This document shows, in pieces, positions 57,207 to 64,000 of a DNA stretch of 64,000 nt. The DNA comes from Schistocephalus solidus. Lineage: Eukaryota > Platyhelminthes > Cestoda > Diphyllobothriidea > Diphyllobothriidae. The stretch spans positions 124,001-188,000 of the forward strand of contig WEDG01001500.1 of NCBI GenBank assembly GCA_017591395.1, in the 5' to 3' direction. Within the stretch, counting starts at the first letter, position 1. Every line of letters begins with the position of its first letter. Below the pieces are notes generated by a model. It did not search any database, was not told the DNA's origin, and worked only from the letters and a program-made list of their open reading frames with translations. Both the position numbers and the translations under genes were made by a program.

Positions 57207-57256
<50 letters not shown>
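57207..57256 (+). repeat. (GA)n microsatellite
   Basis: About 50 bp of uninterrupted GA repeats just 3' of the minus-strand RT pseudogene. Confidence 0.95.
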
Positions 57257-57260
<4 letters not shown>

Positions 57261-57404
57261 TACGCTTTATTTTGAAGTATCATTCAAAATTTTCAGCAAA
57301 AAATAAATGGCTCCATTTACTAAGAGAATAGGATAAGTTAACATACTATGCAAGAATCAAAGAGTCAAAAAGGGACATCTAGTAGGGAGACAGTTCCAAT
57401 CCCA

Positions 57405-58375
57405 GTTCCTGTATTTCAGCATCTTCACACGTAAGGTAGCGTGCTAGAAATAGCAAAACAGCGCTGATATGCCAATGTACGGCAAGCTATATGACGAAAG
57501 CCACGGCGCATCGGACGAGAAAACTTCACGGCAATCAGCTCAGAGTGGAAAGGATGGGTAACATAATCAATAATTCACCCATAAAATTGTTTGACTGATG
57601 TGAAGTGCCGTTTTGTTATCAAATCCACTAAAACCGTATAAGAAACACCAGCGGCAGAAGAGAGCATTCGGAGGATACGTTTTAAAATCAAAAAAACATT
57701 TTTAAGTATAGCTGGAAATATTACAGAAGAACAATAAAGAGTGAGGGGACGAATAGATGCCTCTATAAATTGCCAGATAAGGGCTTAAGGTGTGTGATAG
57801 GAACATAAACGGTGGATATAATATAGAAGTGTACGATTTTTTGCAAACAGAGTATCAATATGTTGGGAGAATGAAAGATGGGATGCCAGAGTAACGCCAA
57901 GGTACCGAAAAGAGGATACCTCGCTGGAAAGCACGGCTGAGAATTGAGAACTAGGGGATGGTCGCAGGTGAAAAACACATTGGACAGACTTCTCATGGTT
58001 CAGTTGAAGGCCATTATCTGACGACCAGGCTGCAAAATTGTCGAGGCCATCCTTCAGAAACTGGAGATGTGTCTGATTTTTAAGAAGATGATTAACAACA
58101 ATGTCGTCGGCATATTTGATGTACAAAAATTCGTTTGGTGACCTCAAATCATCAGTGTGAAGGGAGAAGAGGTGAGGGGATAGGATGACACCTTATAGAA
58201 CACCGCAGTTGTTTGGAAGGACAATAGATTTCCGCTTGCCGGATTATACGAATTAAGTGCGGGAAGTAAAATAGTTTTCTAGCCACGAGACAACCCAGCC
58301 GGGAGAGCCACACGTAGATTTTTTATTAAGGAGGAGATGGCGCGGGATGGTGTTGAAGGCAGGGGAGTAGTCCAG
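57405..58375 (-). pseudogene. Non-LTR reverse transcriptase pseudogene (jockey/CR1-type)
   Basis: The minus strand reads PAFNTIPRHLLLNK (motif A region, about 58360), WLENYFTSRT, then GVILSPHLFSLHTDDL (motif B), SPNEFLYIKYADDIVV (catalytic YADD, about 58140-58090) and SFRYLGVTLASHLSFSQHID. It continues with SIRPLTLYCSSVIFPAIL and MRRGFRHIACRTLAYQRCF towards 57440. The motif order is that of jockey/CR1-like RTs and differs from that of copies A and B. Stops (for example after TSRT and in QGAIL-type GVL-stop-GVI) show it is dead. The endonuclease is missing, as in a 5'-truncated copy. Confidence 0.88.
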
Positions 58376-58399
58376 ACATCCGCATGCGTACGCACGGAA

Positions 58400-61300
58400 G
58401 TCTCATTAGATGTTTCGCTGTCGAATGTCTGCTTACTTAACGCTTTTCCAAGGTGAAGTCAAGGAAAGACTGGGAACGTTTGACCGGTTTTTCGATCTCG
58501 CTGAAAAGAAGGGATACAAATTTTGCTGAAAATTAAAGAACTTACTTCTCTCTGTCTATTGGAGCGTTTTTCGAGATATTTGCTTACTTATCAGTCTAGT
58601 TCTAAGATTTCAAACGCACAAGAGAGTGGCTGAGTATATACTAAGATTTTGCGATAAAATTTCAATCCTCTGCTCCTTCCGTTTCAAGTTTCCTTATTCA
58701 TTTACAGTCAACTGCAGACCTAAATTGTCTTGACTGGCTTCGTGTACGCCGTGAGAGCGAAAAGTGGCGGCATGTCATCGCGTCTCGTATATGTGCGCGT
58801 TTAAGGTCCTTATTATCGGTGTGATAAAACAAAGTACATTCACACAAGTTTGTTACAGCTTTTTTGGTAAAAAACGTCATAAAATTGCAAAACGGATTTT
58901 TTTATGAATGAATCTGCCCTTGATTTTCCGAAGACAATGTGCTCTCTCAAACCTCATTCACCTGATTTTCGTGAAAACCAAACAAATGTTACGTACTCCG
59001 TAGGGATGTATTCAAAATTTTTCCGGCTTATATTAATTTTCACTCATAGTACTGCGCAGAAAAACAAAATGCCTCGATCCATAGCCTTTAATAGCGTAGG
59101 AAAATTCCTGGATAGCATGGATCGTCGGATTTTGCTCCATGTAGCACCGTTTTCCCATCAATAAACCGATCTGAAGTGAACTCTTTATTATTGAACAGCT
59201 TTTTGTGCCTCAATTCAATACAACAAACACCTTAAAATGTGCGCCCTGCTACTACCTCAGATTCTGATTTAGATATTTCATGAGTTAGACAATCTAATGT
59301 AGAAGGTTAAACATTTTAAGCCTTCTTTCTTCTGCCTGCTATATGTCTGTTATTGAGTATATTTATACCAAATTCACAGGAATTATTCAGATGATGAAAC
59401 GAAAACGAGTACGTTATTTAACTCCAAATGCTAGTGATTCAGCTCAGGTATATCTATGTTCGTCGAGGAAACTAATTTGGTCGTCTGGATCAAAAGCATA
59501 TTCCTCCGCAACTGATGATTATTATGCGAAGTCTAGCACCAGAGATAACGAAAACTGGCAGATAAGGGATGAGCCATTTAATGTAGTCTCGCCGCAGGTC
59601 TGCCGCGTTGTTGCTTGCCTGGTCTGCGCCATCCATCAACGATTACGCAAGGCAAACTAGGGTCGATACAGATTGACATGTCCCAAGCAACTATCTCTCT
59701 GTCTTTATATCGCTCCGTGCCATCAACCCTGTGATTGCAAAGTCGTATTCATAGTCTGACCCCCCCACGGGACGACAGCTCGCTCCTCTGCGCAGTCCTT
59801 CGTCATGTATTTGTGAGCTCAGCCATCTTGCGCTCTGTGATGTGCACCTGTAGGGTACATGGCGGACCTCATCGGAATCGACGGTTGAACTTTCATACTC
59901 AATGTACACCTGCAGAGGGTCACTCCGAAACGACCTATGGTAAACAAGACCAGACTGAATTTAGGTGACTTGTCTACATTGTAGTAACCACCAGTAGTAC
60001 ACAAGTTAGTATTACCCCTGCATTCAACGTTACCAAGAACTTTCACATATTCTGCTATTTTTTATTTTATGTACAAGATAGCCACTCGCCCCCCAGAGTC
60101 GACATCCCGTTTGAGTAACCTGCCCATTTATTTCAACATTAGTTAATTGTACTTATACCAATCCAAATCATTTTCGGCTACGGAACACAAATTTCGGCAC
60201 TGACTTGCCGTGCTGACTAGCCGGGGTGGCTAGCCGGGGGTGACCGCCAAAATGCTCGGACCTCGGCAGTAAGGGTTGCAAATGTAAAATAACTGCAACC
60301 TACAAAGTTCAACCCTCAAGGGTAGAGATCCAACCGTCGCTAGAGATAAATTACAATGATTGGTGAATACATTCTCCGAGTCACTGACAGTTAAATTTCC
60401 AAAATGAAGTCAATTTTATGCTCAGAGTCGAGACACAACCGTGATAGTTGGCCAGAATGCGGTCATGTGGAGATGCCCTACTCAGCACCCCGTTTCACTC
60501 AGATCAAAAGACGTTTTCTGTCATCTATGCAATCGCCCCTCGACGGGGGGCTCAAAGCAGTAGGCAGTTGAAAGGCAGTGTGGACGACAAGTTGTTACAG
60601 ACATTCCCTGCTCATGTGATGAGTACGTGACCTTAACCGAGGTGACCCGGTCGCAGGGTGACATACAAGCGTTCATTTTGGCCCTGGAACTCAGGTTTGC
60701 GGTTGTCATCACCGCATTCTCTCGAAATCAGATTAGCTTGATGGAAACCGCCCCCAAGTCAATCTGACTATCTCCGACCGCAAACGACAGGCCATGACCA
60801 GAGCTCGACTGATAGAATGTGAAGCTCAACAACTAATTTGAACTGAGGTTCACATCCCAAGTATCCGTGGCTTGAGCGTGAACTGTGGACGTCTGAGAAC
60901 AGCGAATGAGCCATCATTCGGTACCTGGACAGTAAACCCTGCCGAATAGAGAGGTATTTCTGGCGCCATATCGACAATTCAAGTTGGCAAGGGTCCGTTA
61001 TGCTCATCAAGGTGCCTCAGAATCGAAAGTGCTAGCATAACTGAGACGTTGAAATAATTTTGTATATCTACTGCGGTAGCAAAAATTACCTGTACACATG
61101 TTAACACCCACCCGCGACAGTAACTAATTCCTTGGTGGCTTGGTCGCAGGATCTTTCGCATCGAAGGTGGGACAATTAGCGCCAAGATGGACGATCACAA
61201 GGATGCCAATATGCACGAGTGCACTGGAACAGCATAGGACGACCTTTTGGAATTTAGGCAGTCAGGTACAGAATAAAGTTTAATTTTTCAAATCAATCGA

Positions 61301-62190
61301 TAACGCGATCCCACGTTAGCATCAGGTTGAAATTGGCCAAGCAAAACTGCCACGCCAGAACGGAATTAGCTGTTGACGCTGCCCAAGGTGAAAGGTGAAA
61401 ATTTCGGCCGTGAAACCGAAACGCACACCAGTTAGGAGTGTCCCGCGTAATGGTTACTAAACATAAACTTCAACAAACATGAATAAGCGCGAGGTTAGGG
61501 AATGCTTAATAACTGGACTAACTATAAAAGTTGCATATAAATGAAAAAAAACATAGAAAAGGGCTACCACGAAAGCATTGAGCGTTATTTCGGGCAAGGA
61601 AATCGATGCCAAGTTGCTCTTTAATGACTCATTTTCCATTAACACCCAAAAGACGTCTTCCGAGTCGACTGCGACTATGGGCGGGCGGATTGGCTTGAAA
61701 AGAGCATCTCTTGCAGTTCAAGAAGAGTAAACAACCGAAGTTGTCGCATAATCTTTATATAGATACGAAACATGTTGGCAAATAATGCCACCGGAACAGG
61801 AAATGGTACTTAGTTAGTTATTAGGGGCCCGGACATCTGCTAGTGATACCCAAAATTCATATGCATTATTTTTCTTGGGTAGTGAATCGAGTAAGGACCC
61901 GATACATGAAAGCATAAATAGAAACCTAACTCAGATGAATGACTTCAGTTTTTTTATTCATTTGCCACATCGCACATGCCAGTGTGAAGAAAAATGTGTA
62001 GAACGATAGACTGGCTGTGTGCTGAATATTGGCAGGGTATAGACAAGACAACAAAATCAACAAATGCTCCATTCTGAGAGAATTTGCAAAATTATTTTCC
62101 CATCTTTTGAAAAAATTAAAATATGCGGGCAAGTATGTTGTGGTTAGTGTTGGGTTGGACAAAGATAAATGAAATAACAGTCAGTGTTTT
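58400..62190. other. No recognisable gene
   Basis: Frames reach 105 codons (59343-59660, +) without recognisable motifs. A stretch at 59835-59895 resembles the distal end of the GC-rich dispersed repeat (23.3 and 28.3 kb). A short tandem (TAGCCGGGG twice) lies near 60218-60240. Confidence 0.4.
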
Positions 62191-63250
62191 CTGATCAGCG
62201 TTAGAGGGTGTTGGGCACCGGTAAAGGTAATTATATGTGGGTGAACGGCTTAGTGGGTTTGGGTCATGGCACCTATAGGGCTTGTATGACGTTATTTTAC
62301 TTGCACAGAACCGCTTTATGGGTTCTGCTTGCAGCCGCCTCCACCGCAGCCAACAGACGCTGTCCAAATGGCTTCGGTTGACTTTACAGAACCCTGTAAT
62401 GCACCCAAAAGGCCTCGGTGGCACATCCACGATGGTCCGTGTTTACCGTATGCGCGAGGATGGAGCTATTTAAGGTATTTACTTTGGTCTTTTCTAACAA
62501 TGTTGGAGGATTCTCGCCCATTCTTTTGCGCAGACGCCGGTTCGTGCGGTCAAAGGATCACCGAACGGGCAGGTGAAGCAGTAAATGCACATAGAGGTGG
62601 TCTCTGAAGGCAGTTTATCCTTGCCCTTTCCGTGTACTATGGGACCTTTTGAGCGCCATTCCTGGGCATCAGATACAGCGCGTCCCCTTGGAATAGGACC
62701 CCAATGAATAGCCTTTTCTCTCCTGCCAAGAGCGGTGGAGAGGGGGAAGGGAGGGAGGCGGTTGATGGTCTTTCGGCAGTGAATGGATCAGTGAATGAAC
62801 GGATGGATGGATGGATGGATGGATGAATGGATCAGGATCCTCGTTCTGAGGGAAAGTGCTTTCTTAAACCGTAAACGCTCCTTTAGTGCTATCAGCCAAG
62901 CAGATTCTTTTCACCCTTTGTATAAAATGACACAGTATATTACGTTTAAAGTTTAGCGGGATGAAACTCCCAAAATGGATATATTGCTCAGTACACATCC
63001 CTTTTATGATAGGCGCTATGCCTAAGAAAAACTATTTTCGGCAATTTTAAAACTCTTGCCCGATGCTCCCAGCCGAGCAAATCCTTCACAGGCTTTGTGA
63101 CAAGCAGAGGAATAATTAACGCTTCAGGTTTAACAGTACAAAACTGTAAGAATCGGCATATTGCTCGGACCCTGTCTTCTTACGGTAGACGCCATATAGA
63201 ATACTGCCGCCAGGTTTTGTACTCAGAAACACGTTCAGCAATGGAAACGA
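62190..63250 (-). pseudogene. Penelope-like element copy, degenerate, with internal duplication
   Basis: The minus strand is homologous to the 47.8-49.5 kb PLE without its insertion. Landmarks are a C-terminal LLAAVEAAASRTHKAVLCK-like segment (about 62340-62280), NSSILAHTVNTDH (about 62470-62430) and a worn nuclease start. Upstream, the linker region occurs twice (62871-63035 and 63045-63235), each with TAT-TTGCTC-G and a GGCGCTATGCC or GACGCCATATAG end. No RT palm is seen. It is heavily frameshifted and inactive. Confidence 0.75.
62790..62833 (+). repeat. (ATGG)n short tandem repeat
   Basis: About ten copies of GGAT/ATGG-type units, slightly irregular, inside the degenerate PLE. Confidence 0.85.
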
Positions 63251-63319
63251 TTCAAACTGTCCTTCCAGTATACAATTCCATCGGGTCGCTTGAAGTTTTT
63301 TTCAGTCAGTAGACCGTGC

Positions 63320-64000
63320 TACAACCTCATTTGTACGAGCCCTCTCTTCTTCTTCTTCCTTTCTGGACTTTTTGGTCCGGCAGAGTTGACTATATTTTCA
63401 TCATTTAGCCCCTCCTAACCATTAAACAACACTGGTTCAATTATCTGGTCTATTTATTAGAATATTTGTGCTTTTTCGAGCTGATTTAATTTTTCAACGC
63501 GAGACTTTGCCAAGAAGCCCACACATCTGATACTGATAAGAACAGTTAACTGACTTAAACTTAAGTACTGTGCACTGTCCACCAAAACTGGCTGAAGTTC
63601 ATGTGTTTGATTCAGGAAGTTTTCTTCCTGTGGTTCTAGCTTTAACTGGTTGGTTGTCTGGCGGGGCAGCAAAATGTAGGACTTAGTAATAAGGCTTTGA
63701 CCGAGGTTTTATCGAGAGATATGAACGAATAATTGTGAACGTACCGAGGTGTATCTTAGAGAAGCTTCGATTGTGGCTTTTCTTCGTGTCCACTCCGAAG
63801 GAGGGAAGCCGTCTTTTTATATAATCAACCGTGCATACTTCTCGAATTCCTGTCTTTCATCTTCGTTCAGGTAGTCAAGTATGGCTGCTCGTTGACATAC
63901 GCGGCGCCCTAGTTCTTCCGCCTTTAGGTAGACGATTTTCAGTTAATTTTTGATATATATTCTCGAGGTATCCCAGGCGATAGCCATATAACTCGGCCGC
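63320..64000. other. No recognisable gene
   Basis: A short CTT run near 63345-63360 and a 71-codon minus frame without motifs. A gene could continue beyond the window but nothing here shows it. Confidence 0.35.

Overview
The window is gene-poor, AT-leaning eukaryotic DNA filled with decayed transposable elements. No prokaryotic feature (operon, Shine-Dalgarno site, CRISPR array) is visible. The element mix points to a flatworm and most likely a tapeworm: Penelope-like elements (PLEs) with GIY-YIG domains, a non-LTR retrotransposon whose reverse transcriptase is followed by C2H2 zinc fingers, mariner relics, tRNA-derived SINEs and TTAGGG-like internal arrays. The zinc-finger non-LTR family resembles copies I know from diphyllobothriidean cestodes (Spirometra, Schistocephalus, Dibothriocephalus); this taxonomic call is from memory and was not searched. 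I find no host gene with confidence. The best candidate is one possible 5' coding exon at 38737-39031 (+).

Layout. 1-3.1 kb: nothing recognised. 3.1-5.5 kb: a SINE tail, then two PLE copies head to head, forming a ~850 bp inverted repeat. 5.5-9.9 kb: AT-rich, nothing recognised. 9.98-11.6 kb: a PLE C-terminal scrap, a mariner pseudogene and a CCCTAA-like short element. 14.9-15.2 kb: a gapless 126 bp foldback whose inner 60 bp are perfectly complementary and whose edges carry hammerhead-core-like sequence. 18.5-23.7 kb: non-LTR copy A (endonuclease, RT, zinc fingers), then degenerate ~390 bp spaced repeats. 25.7-32.5 kb: a family of short TIR elements with TTAGGG-like cores; the clearest (32114-32513) has a perfect 8 bp target duplication. 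32.9-34.2 kb: a complete-ended mariner relic. 36.6-37.5 kb: a (GAT)n/(GGA)n array next to a CpG-rich island with a 24 bp palindrome. 38.3-39.5 kb: another TTAGGG-type element, the candidate exon and an LTR-like repeat. 41.2 kb: an orphan zinc-finger scrap. 43.7-47.5 kb: non-LTR copy B. 47.8-49.9 kb: a PLE on the minus strand split by a 901 bp nested insertion (LTR-like repeat, foldback with SINE-tail loop, SINE) bounded by a 10 bp direct repeat. 53.4-53.7 kb: a minus-strand SINE. 57.4-58.4 kb: a jockey/CR1-type RT pseudogene. 62.2-63.3 kb: a third degenerate PLE with an internal tandem duplication.

The elements do not form a pathway. They record successive insertion, nesting and decay. Every transposase, RT and endonuclease seen is interrupted by stops, frameshifts or deletions, so none looks autonomous. 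The least explained structures are the TIR elements with telomere-like cores and the two gapless foldbacks.
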